DNA from: Mesorhizobium sp. B2-3-12
GTDB taxonomy: Bacteria; Pseudomonadota; Alphaproteobacteria; Rhizobiales; Rhizobiaceae
DNA length: 64,000 nt
Assembly: GCF_006442205.1 (NCBI RefSeq)
Contig: NZ_VFVR01000006.1
Location: forward strand, 62,001-126,000
Reading direction: 5' to 3'
Below are positions 1 through 9,733 of the stretch, one piece after another; the first letter of the stretch is position 1, and each line of letters starts with the position of its first letter. A program made the position numbers and the translations under genes. The notes beneath the pieces were generated by a model. It searched no databases and was not told the DNA's origin. It worked only from the letters and a program-made list of their open reading frames with translations.

Positions 1-2
1 GC

Positions 3-1025
3 TACGGACGGCGCGCGCCACTCGTGGCCGGCCTGATCATCTACGTGGCGGCGGCCGCCGCGGCCGCGATCGCGCCGAGCTTCGAGACACTTCTGATATG
101 CCGCGCCGTGCAAGGCATCGGCGCGGCCGCCACGCGCGTGATCGCGGTCTCGATCGTGCGCGATACATTCGACGGCCGGCGCATGGCCGAAGTCATGTCG
201 CTGATCTTCATGGTGTTCATGGCCATTCCGGTCGTGGCACCAGGCATCGGCCAGTTCATCATGCTGTTCGCGACCTGGCACTGGATCTTCGTCACCATGG
301 CCGTCGGCGCCCTGGTCGTGTCGGCATGGTCGCTGCTGCGCCTGCCAGAGACGTTGCATCCCGAATATCGGCGGCCGCTGACGGTGTCCTCCATTGTCGG
401 CGGCTTCCGCATCGTGCTCACCAACCGCATCGCGCTCTGCTATGCCTTCGCCAGCACTTTCATCTTCGGCGCCATGTTCGGGTTCATCGCCTCGGCCCAG
501 CAGATCTACGTCAACATCTTCAATGTCGGCGAGATGTTTCCCGTCATCTTCGCCGGTGTCGCCGGCGTGCTCGCTTTCTCCAACTATCTGAACTCGCGCC
601 TTGTCGGCCGCATCGGCATGCGCCGCTTGTCGCAGGGCGCGCTGCTGCTGTTTCTGGTGATCAGCCTGGCCTGGCTGGTGATTTCCCTGGAAATGAAGAT
701 GCCGCTCTGGCTGTTCATCACCTTCTTTGCCAGCGCCATGCTGCCGTTCGGCTGCCTTGGCGCCAATTTCAACGCCTTGGCCATGGAGCCGCTTGGCCAA
801 CTGGCCGGAACGGCGTCATCCATCCTGGGTTTCATGCAGACGTTTCTCGGCGGCATTCTCGGCACGCTGATCGGCCAGGCCTTCAACGGCACGGTGACGC
901 CGCTGGCCGCCGGCTTCTGCAGTGTCTCGGTCGCGGCACTGCTGATGATCCTGATTGCCGAGCGCGGCAAGATGTTCCAGCCGCAGAACGCTCCTGTTTC
1001 AGGGCACGTCACCGACCTGCACTGA
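3..1025 (+). CDS. MFS drug-resistance transporter, Bcr/CflA type (5' partial)
   Basis: This is the C-terminal part of a major facilitator superfamily inner-membrane exporter; the reading frame is open to the window edge, so the true start lies outside. The first visible residues, YGRRAPL, match the end of MFS motif A (the loop between TM2 and TM3), so about two helices are missing. The next segments RAVQGIGAAATRVIAVSIVRD fit the TM4 region conserved in Bcr/CflA multidrug transporters, and about ten hydrophobic helices follow. Family knowledge suggests proton-driven efflux of drugs or small metabolites; the substrate cannot be read from sequence. It converges on the inositol-phosphatase-like gene 31 bp away. 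Family assignment is firm, substrate unknown. Confidence 0.85.
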   Translation, partial: YGRRAPLVAGLIIYVAAAAAAAIAPSFETLLICRAVQGIGAAATRVIAVSIVRDTFDGRRMAEVMSLIFMVFMAIPVVAPGIGQFIMLFATWHWIFVTMAVGALVVSAWSLLRLPETLHPEYRRPLTVSSIVGGFRIVLTNRIALCYAFASTFIFGAMFGFIASAQQIYVNIFNVGEMFPVIFAGVAGVLAFSNYLNSRLVGRIGMRRLSQGALLLFLVISLAWLVISLEMKMPLWLFITFFASAMLPFGCLGANFNALAMEPLGQLAGTASSILGFMQTFLGGILGTLIGQAFNGTVTPLAAGFCSVSVAALLMILIAERGKMFQPQNAPVSGHVTDLH

Positions 1026-1056
1026 TCTGCTGCCGGCCGGGGCCTACCGGTACAAC

Positions 1057-1884
1057 CTATTCCGCCCAGAGCTCGCGGCGCAGGTCCTGCCAGCTGTCCT
1101 GGTCGGGCGCGACAAGCAGGCCGCCATCGACATGCGACGGCAGATAGGCGCTGCCGTCGATGCGCGCGGCATGACCGCCGGCTTCCTGATGGATCAGCAC
1201 GCCTGGCAGATGGTCCCAGGGCATCAGCTTGTTGTAGACGACAAAATGCGCATGTCCGCTCGCCAGCAAGCGATATTCGTGGGCGGCGCAGCGATAGGCG
1301 AATTGCGACAGCGCCTTGGTCTGGTTGCGCGCCAGGCGTGAGCGCTCCGGTTCCTCGAGATATTGCCAGGAGACCGCGCCGGTCATTTGCGAGATCGGCA
1401 CGGGTGCAGCCACATGGACTTTCTCCAGGCTGCCATGAGCATGCCTGATATGGCTGCCGGCGCCCTTGGCGGCGATCAGCGAATCCTTGCCCACCGGATC
1501 ATGGATGATGCCCGCGACCGTCTCGCCCCTGACCACGACCGCCAGCATGACGCCGAACAGCGGCACGCCGGATGCGAAATTGAAGGTGCCGTCCACTGGG
1601 TCCACGGTGAATGCCAGTTCGGCATCGCCCAAGCCATCGAGCAGCGCCGGATTGTCGGAGCAAGCCTCCTCGCCCACCACCATGGCCGAGGGATAGCGCT
1701 CGCGCAGCCTGGCGGTGATCAGCCGCTCGGCGTTGACATCGGCCTCCGTCACGAGGTCGGCGGCGGAGGTCTTCCGCCTGACGTCGCCGTCGCTCAATCG
1801 GCGAAAGCGCGGCATGATTTCAGCCTGGGCTGCCTCGGCCAGAATCCCGGCCAGCCAGTCAATCGCGGTATCGTCAAATGTCAT
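1057..1884 (-). CDS. Inositol monophosphatase family protein
   Basis: This is a Mg-dependent sugar- or inositol-phosphate phosphatase-like protein of 275 residues. The family metal-binding motifs are intact: GEE at residues 71-73, DPVDGTFNF at 95-103 (family form DPxDGTxNF), and the C-terminal WDHLPG (223-228) followed by EAGG (234-237). I chose the ATG at 1884, which overlaps the end of ttcA by 11 bp and implies translational coupling; an upstream in-frame start would lie deep inside ttcA. Relatives act on inositol-1-phosphate, histidinol-phosphate, 3'-phosphoadenosine 5'-phosphate or fructose-1,6-bisphosphate, and sequence alone does not separate these. It is cytoplasmic, as there is no signal peptide. 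Confidence 0.88.
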   Translation of the reverse strand: MTFDDTAIDWLAGILAEAAQAEIMPRFRRLSDGDVRRKTSAADLVTEADVNAERLITARLRERYPSAMVVGEEACSDNPALLDGLGDAELAFTVDPVDGTFNFASGVPLFGVMLAVVVRGETVAGIIHDPVGKDSLIAAKGAGSHIRHAHGSLEKVHVAAPVPISQMTGAVSWQYLEEPERSRLARNQTKALSQFAYRCAAHEYRLLASGHAHFVVYNKLMPWDHLPGVLIHQEAGGHAARIDGSAYLPSHVDGGLLVAPDQDSWQDLRRELWAE

Positions 1885-2761
1885 TGGAAATGCCTTGCCT
1901 GATCGCGAGGGTTTCATTGAGGGCGGCGAAATCGAACAGCTTTCGGTCGAGCAAATGCGACGGCCTGGTGTTGGACAGGGCGCGAAGCATCGTGTCCTTG
2001 CGGCCGGGCATGCGCTTTTCCAGGTCATCGAGCATCGCCTTCATGGCGTTGCGCTGCAGGCCTTCCTGGCTGCCGCAGAGATCGCAGGGGATGATCGGGA
2101 ACCGCATCGCGGCGGCGAACTTCTCCAGATCGACCTCGGCGCAGTAGCTCAGCGGCCGCAATACCATGACGTCGCCTTCGTCGTTGAGCAGTTTTGGCGG
2201 CATGGCGGCGAGACGGCCGCCATGGAACAGGTTCATGAAGAAGGTTTCGAGTATGTCCTCGCGGTGGTGGCCTAGCACCAGGGCCGAACAGCCCTCCTCG
2301 CGCGCAATCCGGTAGAGGTGGCCACGCCGCAGTCGAGAGCAGAGCGAGCAATAGGTGCTGCCTTGCGGCAACTTGTCGGTGACCACCGAATAGGTGTCCT
2401 GGTACTCGATGCGGTGCGCGATGCCGTTGGCTTCGAGATAGTCGGGCAGGATATTTTTTGGAAAATTCGGCTGGCCCTGGTCGAGATTGCAGGCCAGCAA
2501 GTCGACAGGCAGCAGCCCGCGCCATTTCATGTCCAGCAGCAGGGCGAGCAGGCCGTAGGAGTCCTTGCCACCCGACAGCGCCACCAGCCAGCGCTCGCCG
2601 GGCTTCACCATCGCGAAGTCCTCGATCGCCTGGCGTGTCAACCGCAGCAGCCGCTTGCGCAGTTTGTTGAACTCGACCGAGGACGGCACATCGGCGAACA
2701 GCGGGTGGGAACCGCCCTCGGCGGCCGGTTCAAGCGTTTCGATGTCTGGCAGCATGTTCAT
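1874..2761 (-). CDS. ttcA: tRNA 2-thiocytidine biosynthesis protein TtcA
   Basis: TtcA thiolates cytidine 32 of some tRNAs, using ATP to activate the base and an Fe-S cluster for sulfur transfer. The 295-residue protein has the PP-loop ATP-binding motif SGGKDS at residues 63-68. It also has two CxxC pairs, C138/C141 (CSLC) and C226/C229 (CDLC), as expected for the cluster-binding TtcA group. The intact motifs and normal length suggest an active enzyme. The 3' end overlaps the phosphatase-like gene by 11 bp, so the two are probably one transcript. The nearby suf operon would supply the cluster, but nothing links them directly. Confidence 0.93.
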   Translation of the reverse strand: MNMLPDIETLEPAAEGGSHPLFADVPSSVEFNKLRKRLLRLTRQAIEDFAMVKPGERWLVALSGGKDSYGLLALLLDMKWRGLLPVDLLACNLDQGQPNFPKNILPDYLEANGIAHRIEYQDTYSVVTDKLPQGSTYCSLCSRLRRGHLYRIAREEGCSALVLGHHREDILETFFMNLFHGGRLAAMPPKLLNDEGDVMVLRPLSYCAEVDLEKFAAAMRFPIIPCDLCGSQEGLQRNAMKAMLDDLEKRMPGRKDTMLRALSNTRPSHLLDRKLFDFAALNETLAIRQGISNDI

Positions 2762-2840
2762 GGCGCGGCGGCCCCGGAATGTGACGTCCGCCCGGATTAG
2801 CGCATTGGCCGGAAAATCGAAACGGCAAAGCGGATGCCGG

Positions 2841-2871
2841 AAAACAAAAAGGCCGCTCGAGGGCGGCCTTT
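2841..2871 (-). terminator. Rho-independent terminator of rpsD
   Basis: A 9-bp perfect stem (AAAGGCCGC at 2848-2856 pairing with 2863-2871) with a 6-nt loop lies 26 bp past the rpsD stop. On the minus strand it is followed by TTTTTGTTTT, a proper U-tract. It separates rpsD from ttcA. Confidence 0.85.
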
Positions 2872-2896
2872 CCGATATCGCAGAAAAAGCGTTCGC

Positions 2897-3514
2897 TTAG
2901 CGCGAATAGAATTCGACGACCAGGTTCGGCTCCATCTGCACGGCGAACGGGACGTCCGCCAGGCCGGGGATGCGCGAGAAGGTCGCGACCATCTTGTTGT
3001 GATCGGCTTCGATATAATCCGGCACGTCGCGCTCGGCGAGGCCGACCGATTCCAGGACGATGACCAGCTGCTTCGACTTTTCGCGCACTTCGACGACATC
3101 GCCCGGCTTGCAGCGGTACGAGCCGATGTTGACGCGCTTGCCGTTGACGTTGACGTGGCCGTGGTTGACGAACTGACGGGCGGCGAAGATGGTCGGCACG
3201 AACTTCGCGCGGTAGACGACCGCGTCCAGACGCGACTCGAGCAGGCCGATCAGGTTCTCCGAGGTGTCGCCCTTGCGGCGGTCGGCCTCTTCATAGACCT
3301 TGCGGAACTGCTTTTCCGAAACGTCGCCGTAGTGACCCTTCAGCTTCTGCTTGGCGCGCAGCTGCAAGCCAAAGTCGGAAAGCTTGCCCTTGCGGCGCTG
3401 GCCGTGCTGGCCGGGGCCGTATTCACGCTTGTTGACTGGGGACTTCGGGCGGCCCCAGATGTTTTCGCCGAGACGGCGGTCGATCTTGTATTTCGCGGAT
3501 TCGCGCTTGCTCAT
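2897..3514 (-). CDS. rpsD: 30S ribosomal protein S4
   Basis: S4 is a primary 16S rRNA-binding protein that nucleates assembly of the small ribosomal subunit. The 205-residue product has the typical bacterial length and order: a basic N-terminal domain beginning [14 protein letters not shown], then an S4 RNA-binding domain starting near residue 95 ([13 protein letters not shown], then [21 protein letters not shown]). The N-terminal zinc cysteines seen in some S4 proteins are absent, as is usual in alphaproteobacteria. It is a lone gene with its own terminator, not part of an S13-S11-S4-alpha operon. The ribosome-binding site AAGGGAA lies just before the ATG. Confidence 0.98.
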   Translation of the reverse strand: MSKRESAKYKIDRRLGENIWGRPKSPVNKREYGPGQHGQRRKGKLSDFGLQLRAKQKLKGHYGDVSEKQFRKVYEEADRRKGDTSENLIGLLESRLDAVVYRAKFVPTIFAARQFVNHGHVNVNGKRVNIGSYRCKPGDVVEVREKSKQLVIVLESVGLAERDVPDYIEADHNKMVATFSRIPGLADVPFAVQMEPNLVVEFYSR

Positions 3515-3889
3515 CGCATTCCCTTTTCAAAAACAACACACCCGGCACCTCATGGTCCGGGTGAAGGAAACGCGCCCTCCTCTGGCCTCCGTTTTCGAGA
3601 CCTGACAGGGTTTTCCCACGCAACGCGGCGGAAAACCCACGGGACACGTCAGTTCAAACAAGATCGGAAAGACCAGGCCGACCAATCTTGCGTATACAAA
3701 AGAAACACCGGACATCGCTGCCCGGCGTTGGCGGGGTGGTTAAACCCAGATTTAACCGCTGTCAAGCTTGCGAGTGGCGCCGCGCAACGCAACCGTATAG
3801 CGTCCGGGGCGTTATGCGATGCCGGATGTGGCGGGAGGTTAGCGCCAGCGGCACCAGGAAGGGACTGGACCTTAGAGGAGCCAAACTAC
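3515..3889. other. Gene-free divergent region between rpsD and the 64-residue secreted protein
   Basis: This 375-bp stretch has no convincing gene. It holds the rpsD leader, a possible rpsD promoter (3739-3765), a short inverted repeat (ACCCGG at 3540-3545 with CCGGGT at 3557-3562) just upstream of rpsD, and presumably the promoter of the plus-strand small gene. Short reading frames here look non-coding. Confidence 0.6.
3739..3765 (-). promoter_or_regulatory. Candidate rpsD promoter
   Basis: On the minus strand a perfect -35 TTGACA (3760-3765) is followed after 15 bp by TTTAAC (3739-3744). The spacer is short, so this is only a candidate. It would give a leader of more than 200 nt ahead of rpsD. 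Confidence 0.3.
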
Positions 3890-4084
3890 ATGAAGAAGTT
3901 TTTCCTTACCCTGGCAGGCGCCGCGGTGCTTGCAGGATCGATGGCGGTGGCCCCGGAGCCGGCCATGGCGCGCCATTGGCACGGCCACAAGCAAGTCTGC
4001 CGCATCATCGTGAAGAAGCGAGTGGTGTGGCGGCATGGCCATCGCAGGGTGATTGTCGAGAGAGTACGGCGCTGCCGCTGGTAA
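3890..4084 (+). CDS. Small secreted His/Arg-rich protein of unknown function
   Basis: The 64-residue protein starts at an ATG preceded by GAGGAG at 3875-3880. Residues 1-27 form a classical signal peptide (MKKFF, a hydrophobic core, then PAMA before RHWHG), so the mature product is a periplasmic or secreted peptide of about 37 residues. It is rich in His, Arg, Lys and Val and has two cysteines (KQVCRI near the start, RRCRW at the end) that could form a disulfide. I do not recognise a family. Similar short basic exported proteins occur in rhizobia, which is a general impression and not a search result. A strong terminator follows, so it is a single-gene transcript. Confidence 0.75.
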   Translation: MKKFFLTLAGAAVLAGSMAVAPEPAMARHWHGHKQVCRIIVKKRVVWRHGHRRVIVERVRRCRW

Positions 4085-4107
4085 GGCTGTTCGAAGCCAC
4101 AATCCCC

Positions 4108-4140
4108 GGGCCAGCGAATGTCGCTGGCCCATTTTCATTC
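4108..4140 (+). terminator. Rho-independent terminator of the small secreted protein gene
   Basis: A 10-bp perfect stem (GGGCCAGCGA at 4108-4117 with 4121-4130) and a 3-nt loop are followed by ATTTTCATTC. It lies 23 bp after the stop. Confidence 0.8.
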
Positions 4141-4181
4141 CAGGGTTTGTAAGCGATAGCCCTGGTTCGATGCGTTCGACG

Positions 4182-4364
4182 CTAGGATTTTTTCTCCGGC
4201 AATCCCTTCCGCTTGGTCTCGGCGAATTCCTCGAGCTGCTTTTCATTCATCGATTCATACATGCCCTTGGACGCGCCTTTGAGTTCGCTTTTCTTGGTCT
4301 CGCCGCGTTTGGCGGAGAGTGCGGCGCCGGCGGCTTTCTGCTGGGCTTTCGAGGTGGCTGGCAT
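4182..4364 (-). CDS. DUF3008-type small basic protein
   Basis: The 60-residue product starts MPATSKAQQKAAGAAL and continues through SAKRGE to a lysine-rich tail ending PEKKS. This matches the DUF3008 family of short, highly charged cytoplasmic proteins whose role is unknown. The ATG at 4364 is preceded by a good ribosome-binding site (AAGGAGAA), which decides the start over a longer upstream reading frame. It has its own spacing on both sides, facing the terminator of the small secreted protein gene and diverging from the RNB-domain gene. Confidence 0.85.
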   Translation of the reverse strand: MPATSKAQQKAAGAALSAKRGETKKSELKGASKGMYESMNEKQLEEFAETKRKGLPEKKS

Positions 4365-4464
4365 GACGGGTTCTCCTTCGCTGTCAGGAGAAACGCAGCG
4401 CCTGCGCGGCAGTTCCAGCGCCAACGGCCTTCCCGTGTCCGGGGCCCCAGTGTAGGACGGTTGA

Positions 4465-5847
4465 ATGAAATCCCTGACCGATCCCTCACAGGCTCTCTCG
4501 ACCGGCCTGGCGAAAATCCGCACCGAATTCCACGTGCCGGATGGGTTTCCGGCCGAGGTGATGGCCGCGGCGGAGGCGGCAGCCAAACGCGTACCCAACC
4601 AGCACGCCGATCGAACCGATATGCCCTTCGTCACGCTCGATCCGGCTGCCTCCACCGATCTCGATCAGGCGTTCTCGATCGAGACGAGCGGCAGTGATCT
4701 TCTGCTGCACTATGCCATTGCCGACGTCGCCTGGTTCGTCGAGGACGGCGACCCGATAGACCGCGAAGCCTGGACAAGGGGCGAGACGTTCTACTTGCCG
4801 GACGGCAAGGCCGGGCTCTACCCGCCGGTGATTTCCGAGGGTGCGGCCAGCCTGTTGCCTGACGGACCGCGTCCAGCTGTCATCTTCACGGTCCGGGTTG
4901 CGCAGGATGGTGCGGTGAAGCTGGACGGCGCCGAGCGGGCAATCATTCAAAGCCGCGCGAAGCTCGCCTATGACAGCGTGAAAGCCTCGGACGTTCCGGC
5001 CGGCTTCGCCGAAATGGCGCGGCGCATGGCCGCAAACGAAGAACGCCGAGGCGCTTCCCGCGTCGACCCGCCGGAGCAGGAGGTGGAACGGCTTGCCGAT
5101 GGCACATACCGGCTTTCATTCAGGCCGCTGCTGCAATCCGAGCAGGACAACGCCGCACTCTCGCTGGCCGCCAACATGGCGATTGCCGATGCCATGTTGG
5201 CGCACAAAACCGGGTTGTTTCGGGTGATGTCGGGGCCGGATGGTTTCAAGGTTCAAAGACTGCGTAACGCGGCACAGGCTCTCGGACTGTCCTGGCCGAC
5301 TTCCACCAGCTTGCAAGACTACCAGCGAACCCTTGATCCGACCGATTCGCGACAAGCGACGCTGATGTTGGAAATCCGCCATGCAAGCCCCGGCGCGTCC
5401 TATCAACCCTATCAGGACGGCATAGTCCCCTGGCATGAGGCGATGGCGGCGACCTATGCCCATTCAACCGCGCCACTCAGGCGACTGGCCGATCGCTACG
5501 TCGTGCGCTGCGCGCTGGCTATCGCCAACGGCCACCCCATGCCCCAGCCTGTCACCGACGCCTTCGCCAGGTTGCCGAAGGCGATGGGACGTGCCGATAG
5601 CCGGGCTTCGCAGATCAACCATGCCGCCATCGACCTTGCCGAAGCGGTGATGCTCAGAGGCCGCGAGGGTGAGACGTTCAAGGCAGTCGTCACCGACATC
5701 GTCGACCATGGCGTGCGCGTTCAGCTTGCCGACATGCCTGTCGTTGCCACCGTAAAGGCCTCGGGGCTCCGACAGGGCGATGCTCTGACGCTAAAGCTGG
5801 CCCTGGCCGATCCGGGCCGACGCAGCATCGTCTTCGAGCCTGCTTGA
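4465..5847 (+). CDS. RNB-domain ribonuclease (RNase II family)
   Basis: This is a 460-residue 3'-5' exoribonuclease-like protein. The catalytic RNB signature appears as [12 protein letters not shown] near residue 58 (metal-binding aspartates of the DxxxxxDxDD motif). A second conserved block is [16 protein letters not shown] near residue 331, the counterpart of the YxHFTSPIRRYxD motif. The C-terminal 55 residues look like an S1/OB fold ([13 protein letters not shown]). It lacks the cold-shock domains and length (about 640 or more) of enterobacterial RNase II and RNase R, so it belongs to the shorter RNase II-like group known from Deinococcus and actinobacteria. Its last 57 bp overlap the convergent murI gene. 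Confidence 0.87.
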   Translation: MKSLTDPSQALSTGLAKIRTEFHVPDGFPAEVMAAAEAAAKRVPNQHADRTDMPFVTLDPAASTDLDQAFSIETSGSDLLLHYAIADVAWFVEDGDPIDREAWTRGETFYLPDGKAGLYPPVISEGAASLLPDGPRPAVIFTVRVAQDGAVKLDGAERAIIQSRAKLAYDSVKASDVPAGFAEMARRMAANEERRGASRVDPPEQEVERLADGTYRLSFRPLLQSEQDNAALSLAANMAIADAMLAHKTGLFRVMSGPDGFKVQRLRNAAQALGLSWPTSTSLQDYQRTLDPTDSRQATLMLEIRHASPGASYQPYQDGIVPWHEAMAATYAHSTAPLRRLADRYVVRCALAIANGHPMPQPVTDAFARLPKAMGRADSRASQINHAAIDLAEAVMLRGREGETFKAVVTDIVDHGVRVQLADMPVVATVKASGLRQGDALTLKLALADPGRRSIVFEPA

Positions 5848-6660
5848 GTGGCGGGCGGTTTTGCCACCGTCCAAGTGTACGGTCAGCCCGAACCCCTGCA
5901 TCAGCCGGCTGACGGCGAAATCCGCCTTGCCCGAAGTGAAAACGGCGATATCGGGTTCGCCTTGCGGCAACGCCCCATCGATGGGTGGCAGCAGCGAAAG
6001 GGCTCGCCGTGCGATCGCCTCGGCCGGATCGATCCAGTCGACCGGCCAGGGCGCGGTCTTGCGCATGCGATTGACCAGGAAGGGATAATGCGTGCAGGCC
6101 AGCACGACGATGTCGGTGCGCATGCCGTCGCGCTCGATGAAGCATGGCGCGATTTCGGCGCGCACGGCCTCCTCGTCCACGAAGCCCTCGCGCATATAGG
6201 CTTCGGAAAGGCCCGCCAGCCTGTCGCTGCCGACCAGGCGGACATGGCATTTCCGCGCCCATTTGCTGATCAGGTCGCGCGTATACTGGCGCTTCACCGT
6301 GCCCGGCGTCGCCAGCACCGAGACCAGGCCGGAGCGGGTGCGCTCGGCCGCCGGCTTGACCGCCGGTACGGTGCCGACGAAGGGATGGCCGGGAAATCTG
6401 TCGCGCAACGCGTCGATCACCAGCGTCGAGGCGGTGTTGCAGGCGATGACTGAAATGACCGGGTTGAACCTGTCGAGCAGCCTGGCGAACAGTTCGAGTA
6501 TGTGGGTTCGCAGCGCCGGCTCTTCCCAGGCGCCAAAGGGAAAAGCGGCATCGTCGGCGACATAGATGAAGCGACGGTCGGGCATCAGGACGCGCGCCTC
6601 GCGCAACACGGTGAGCCCACCGACGCCGGAATCGAACATCAGGATCGGCTGCTCAGTCAT
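5791..6660 (-). CDS. murI: Glutamate racemase
   Basis: MurI interconverts L- and D-glutamate to supply D-Glu for peptidoglycan. The 289-residue protein has both catalytic cysteines, ACNTAS (C74) and ACTHYP (C189), and the N-terminal DSGVGG loop at residues 10-15. The start at 6660 overlaps the stop of trmJ by 8 bp (ATGACTGA), indicating translational coupling, so the longer upstream extension is rejected. The C-terminal tail after [11 protein letters not shown] is low-complexity and overlaps the 3' end of the convergent RNB gene by 57 bp. Confidence 0.95.
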   Translation of the reverse strand: MTEQPILMFDSGVGGLTVLREARVLMPDRRFIYVADDAAFPFGAWEEPALRTHILELFARLLDRFNPVISVIACNTASTLVIDALRDRFPGHPFVGTVPAVKPAAERTRSGLVSVLATPGTVKRQYTRDLISKWARKCHVRLVGSDRLAGLSEAYMREGFVDEEAVRAEIAPCFIERDGMRTDIVVLACTHYPFLVNRMRKTAPWPVDWIDPAEAIARRALSLLPPIDGALPQGEPDIAVFTSGKADFAVSRLMQGFGLTVHLDGGKTARHSSRLEDDAASARIGQGQL

Positions 6661-7573
6661 TGTCGGTTCCCTTGCCGCCCAGCGGCGGCGGTTCCGTGTC
6701 GTCGCCGTTTGCGTCCGGTATCTGGCCAGCCGCATCCGCCTTGCGGGCGCGCGCGGCGGCCGCGGGCAAACGCCGCGGATCATCTCCCGGTGACCCATCA
6801 CCGCGCGGCATCGCCGGCGAAAACCGGTCGAGCGAGGAAATGATGCCGCGCAACACCTTCAGCTCCGGTTCGGCAAAGCCGGCACGCGTCAGCACGGCGC
6901 GCAGATTGTCGACCATCTTCGGCTTCTTCGGCGCTGGACGGAAATAGCCGCGCGCTTCCAATGCGCCTTCCAGATAGGCGAACAGGCCGTGCAATTCTTC
7001 CTTGCTGGCCGGCTTCATCTCCGGGCCGGTAAAGTTCGTCCTGGTCTCGTCCTCCAGGCCCGACTTCATCCACTCATAGGACATCAGCAAGGCCGCCTGG
7101 GCGATGTTGAGCGACGAGAAATCCGGATCGACCGGAAAAGTGACGATCTCGTCGGCAAGGCCAACCTCGTCATTGTAGAGACCGAAGCGCTCACGGCCGA
7201 ACAGGATGCCGGTGCGTTGTCCCATTCCATGACGGGCGCGCAGCATCCTGCCCGCTTCCACCGGGCCGCGCACCGATTTGAAGCCGTCGCGCTGCCTGGC
7301 GGTGGTGGCGAAGACGAAGTTCAGGTCGGCGAGCGCCGAGGCCAGATCGTCGAACACCTTGACGGCGTCGATGACATGGTCGGCACGGCTGGCGGCGGCG
7401 CGCGCCTTCTCGCTCGGCCAGCCGTCACGCGGATTGACCAGGCGCAGTTCGGCCAGGCCGAAATTGGCCATGGCGCGGGCGACCATTCCGATATTCTCGC
7501 CAAGCTGCGGCTCGACGAGGATGATCGCCGGGCCGGCGGCTGAGAGGATGGTGGTGTCTTCGGTGGCTGGCAT
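6653..7573 (-). CDS. trmJ: tRNA (cytidine/uridine-2'-O-)-methyltransferase, TrmJ type
   Basis: This SPOUT-class enzyme 2'-O-methylates the tRNA wobble-side position 32, using S-adenosylmethionine bound in a trefoil knot. TrmH-family motifs are clear: [18 protein letters not shown] near the N-terminus, [11 protein letters not shown] in the middle, and [15 protein letters not shown] forming the knot. About 60 C-terminal residues are rich in Pro, Gly and Asp and look disordered. I took the ATG at 7573; a TTG three codons upstream is also possible. It is translationally coupled to murI, an arrangement I have no functional explanation for. Confidence 0.87.
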   Translation of the reverse strand: MPATEDTTILSAAGPAIILVEPQLGENIGMVARAMANFGLAELRLVNPRDGWPSEKARAAASRADHVIDAVKVFDDLASALADLNFVFATTARQRDGFKSVRGPVEAGRMLRARHGMGQRTGILFGRERFGLYNDEVGLADEIVTFPVDPDFSSLNIAQAALLMSYEWMKSGLEDETRTNFTGPEMKPASKEELHGLFAYLEGALEARGYFRPAPKKPKMVDNLRAVLTRAGFAEPELKVLRGIISSLDRFSPAMPRGDGSPGDDPRRLPAAAARARKADAAGQIPDANGDDTEPPPLGGKGTDND

Positions 7574-7689
7574 GATTGTCAATGAACTGCTGTTTGCGGC
7601 ATTTCAGCGTCCCCTGCCATATTCGGCCGCGAAAATGAAGCATTCGCAAATGACGCGGCCATGGCCTCACATTCGTAACCGATCGCCGT

Positions 7690-7718
7690 TTGCGTGGCCA
7701 AAAGCGCTTTGATATACG
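7690..7718 (+). promoter_or_regulatory. Candidate icd promoter
   Basis: TTGCGT (7690-7695) and TATACG (7713-7718) are separated by 17 bp, a good sigma-70 geometry. Transcription would start near 7725, giving a leader of about 63 nt before icd. Confidence 0.45.
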
Positions 7719-7787
7719 GGCGGCATCCCCCGGCCGAACGCCACACGGGCAAGGCCGTCCCAATCCCAGCAACGAGGCATTCTTTCC

Positions 7788-8999
7788 ATGGCGAAGATCA
7801 AGGTGGCGAACCCGGTCGTCGAACTCGACGGCGACGAGATGACCCGCATCATCTGGCAGTTCATCAAGGACAAGCTGATCCACCCTTATCTCGACCTCAA
7901 GCTCGAATATTACGACCTCGGCATCGAGCATCGTGACGCCACCAACGACCAGGTGACGATCGATTCGGCCAACGCCATCAAGAAATACGGCGTCGGCGTG
8001 AAATGCGCGACGATCACCCCCGACGAGCAGCGCGTCGAGGAATTCAAGCTGAAGAAGATGTGGAAGTCGCCCAACGGCACCATCCGCAACATTTTGGGCG
8101 GCACCATCTTCCGCGAGCCGATCATCATGAAGAACGTGCCGCGCCTGGTGCCCGGCTGGACCAAGCCGATCATCGTCGGCCGTCACGCCTTCGGCGACCA
8201 GTACCGCGCCACCGATTTCCGCTTCCCCGGCAAGGGCAAGCTGACGATCAAGTTCGTCGGCGAGGATGGCCAGGTGATCGAACACGACGTGTTCGACGCG
8301 CCCGGCTCAGGCGTCGCCATGGCCATGTACAATCTCGACGAGTCGATCCGCGAGTTCGCCCGCGCGTCGCTGAACTACGGCCTGCTGCGCAACTATCCCG
8401 TCTACCTGTCGACCAAGAACACCATCCTCAAGGCCTATGACGGCCGCTTCAAGGATATCTTCCAGGAGGTCTACGAGGCTGAATTCGAGGCCGAGTTCAA
8501 GTCGAAGAAGCTGTGGTACGAACACCGCCTGATCGACGACATGGTGGCGTCGAGCCTGAAATGGTCGGGTGGCTATGTCTGGGCCTGCAAGAACTATGAC
8601 GGCGACGTCCAGTCCGACACGGTGGCGCAAGGCTTTGGCTCGCTCGGCCTGATGACCTCGGTGCTGATGACGCCGGACGGCAAGACGGTGGAAGCCGAAG
8701 CCGCGCACGGCACGGTCACCCGTCACTATCGCCAGCACCAGAAGGGCGAGGAAACCTCGACCAATTCGATCGCCTCGATCTTCGCCTGGACGCGCGGCCT
8801 CGCGCACCGCGCCAAACTCGACGACAATGCCGAACTGAAGCGCTTCGCCGAGACGCTGGAAAAAGTCTGCATCCAGACCGTCGAGAGCGGCTTCATGACC
8901 AAGGATCTTTCGCTGTTGATCGGCCCGGACCAGCCCTGGCTGTCGACCACCGGCTTCCTCGACAAGATCGACGAGAATCTGCAGAAAGCGATGGCGTAA
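7788..8999 (+). CDS. icd: Isocitrate dehydrogenase (NADP+)
   Basis: This TCA-cycle enzyme oxidatively decarboxylates isocitrate to 2-oxoglutarate and makes NADPH. The 403-residue product belongs to the homodimeric type found in eukaryotes and rhizobia rather than the E. coli type. It begins [20 protein letters not shown] and carries the substrate-binding stretch [15 protein letters not shown]. The later region [12 protein letters not shown] matches the family cofactor-site segment. It is a single gene with its own promoter and a strong terminator directly downstream. Confidence 0.97.
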   Translation: MAKIKVANPVVELDGDEMTRIIWQFIKDKLIHPYLDLKLEYYDLGIEHRDATNDQVTIDSANAIKKYGVGVKCATITPDEQRVEEFKLKKMWKSPNGTIRNILGGTIFREPIIMKNVPRLVPGWTKPIIVGRHAFGDQYRATDFRFPGKGKLTIKFVGEDGQVIEHDVFDAPGSGVAMAMYNLDESIREFARASLNYGLLRNYPVYLSTKNTILKAYDGRFKDIFQEVYEAEFEAEFKSKKLWYEHRLIDDMVASSLKWSGGYVWACKNYDGDVQSDTVAQGFGSLGLMTSVLMTPDGKTVEAEAAHGTVTRHYRQHQKGEETSTNSIASIFAWTRGLAHRAKLDDNAELKRFAETLEKVCIQTVESGFMTKDLSLLIGPDQPWLSTTGFLDKIDENLQKAMA

Positions 9000-9018
9000 G
9001 CTTTAGTTTGTTGAATGA

Positions 9019-9049
9019 CGAAGGCTCCGAAAGGAGCCTTCGCTTTTTT
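9019..9049 (+). terminator. Rho-independent terminator of icd
   Basis: A 10-bp stem (CGAAGGCTCC at 9019-9028 with 9033-9042) with a GAAA tetraloop is followed by CTTTTTTG, 19 bp after the stop codon. This is a textbook terminator. Confidence 0.93.
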
Positions 9050-9084
9050 GTGGGACGACGCAAACGCCAGCCCGGAGCGGATCG

Positions 9085-9711
9085 ATGGCCAAGCCAATTC
9101 TTTATGGCGCGGATTACAGCGTCTACGTTCGCATCGCGCGGATGGCTCTGGAGGAAAAGGGCATCGACTACGAGCTGGTGCCGCTCGACATCTTCGCCGC
9201 CGACGGCATCCCGGCCTGGTATCTCGAACACCATCCGTTCGGCCGCATCCCGGCTTTCGAGCACGAGACGTTCCGCCTCTTCGAGACAAATGCAATCGCG
9301 CGCTATGTCGATGAAGCTTTCCACGGGCCGGCGCTGCAGCCGGCCGATGTGCGGGGGCCTGCGCGGATGGCCCAGATGACAGGCATGCTGGACGCCTATG
9401 GTTATCGCGCGATGGTCTGGGACGTCGCTGTCGAGCGGCTCGAGAAGGAAATGCCCGACGAGGCGCTGATCGCGGACGGGCTGCGCCAAGCCGAAACGGT
9501 GCTGAAGGTGCTGACCTCGCTGAAGGCGAATGGACCTTGGCTCCTCGGCGACCAACTGACGCTGGCCGACCTGCACGCCGCGCCGATCCTTGCCTATTTC
9601 GTCAAGGTTGCCGAGGGGCGGAACCTGATTGAGCGGTTCGCGGATATCCAGGATTGGTATTCGCGCATCGCGGCCCGCCCGAGCTTCACGCGCACCGAGA
9701 AGGCTGGCTAA
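9085..9711 (+). CDS. Glutathione S-transferase family protein
   Basis: The 208-residue protein has a thioredoxin-like N-terminal domain (KPILYGADYSVYVRIARMALEEKG, then HPFGRIPAFEH with the conserved cis-proline, and ETNAIARYVDE forming the glutathione gamma-glutamyl site). The C-terminal helical domain contains WLLGDQLTLADLHAAPIL, the N-capping box of the GST fold. The active-site residue is probably the Tyr/Ser of the ADYSVYV segment. Substrate is unknown; detoxification or a thiol-redox role is typical. It is cytoplasmic and stands alone between the icd terminator and a palindromic repeat. Confidence 0.9.
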   Translation: MAKPILYGADYSVYVRIARMALEEKGIDYELVPLDIFAADGIPAWYLEHHPFGRIPAFEHETFRLFETNAIARYVDEAFHGPALQPADVRGPARMAQMTGMLDAYGYRAMVWDVAVERLEKEMPDEALIADGLRQAETVLKVLTSLKANGPWLLGDQLTLADLHAAPILAYFVKVAEGRNLIERFADIQDWYSRIAARPSFTRTEKAG

Positions 9712-9733
9712 TTCGAGCGAACTTGCTCTGGGT

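Noticed and set aside
2834..3889. Long plus-strand frame running into the 64-residue secreted protein
   Set aside because: It crosses the rpsD gene antisense. The signal peptide and GAGGAG site show the real start at 3890.
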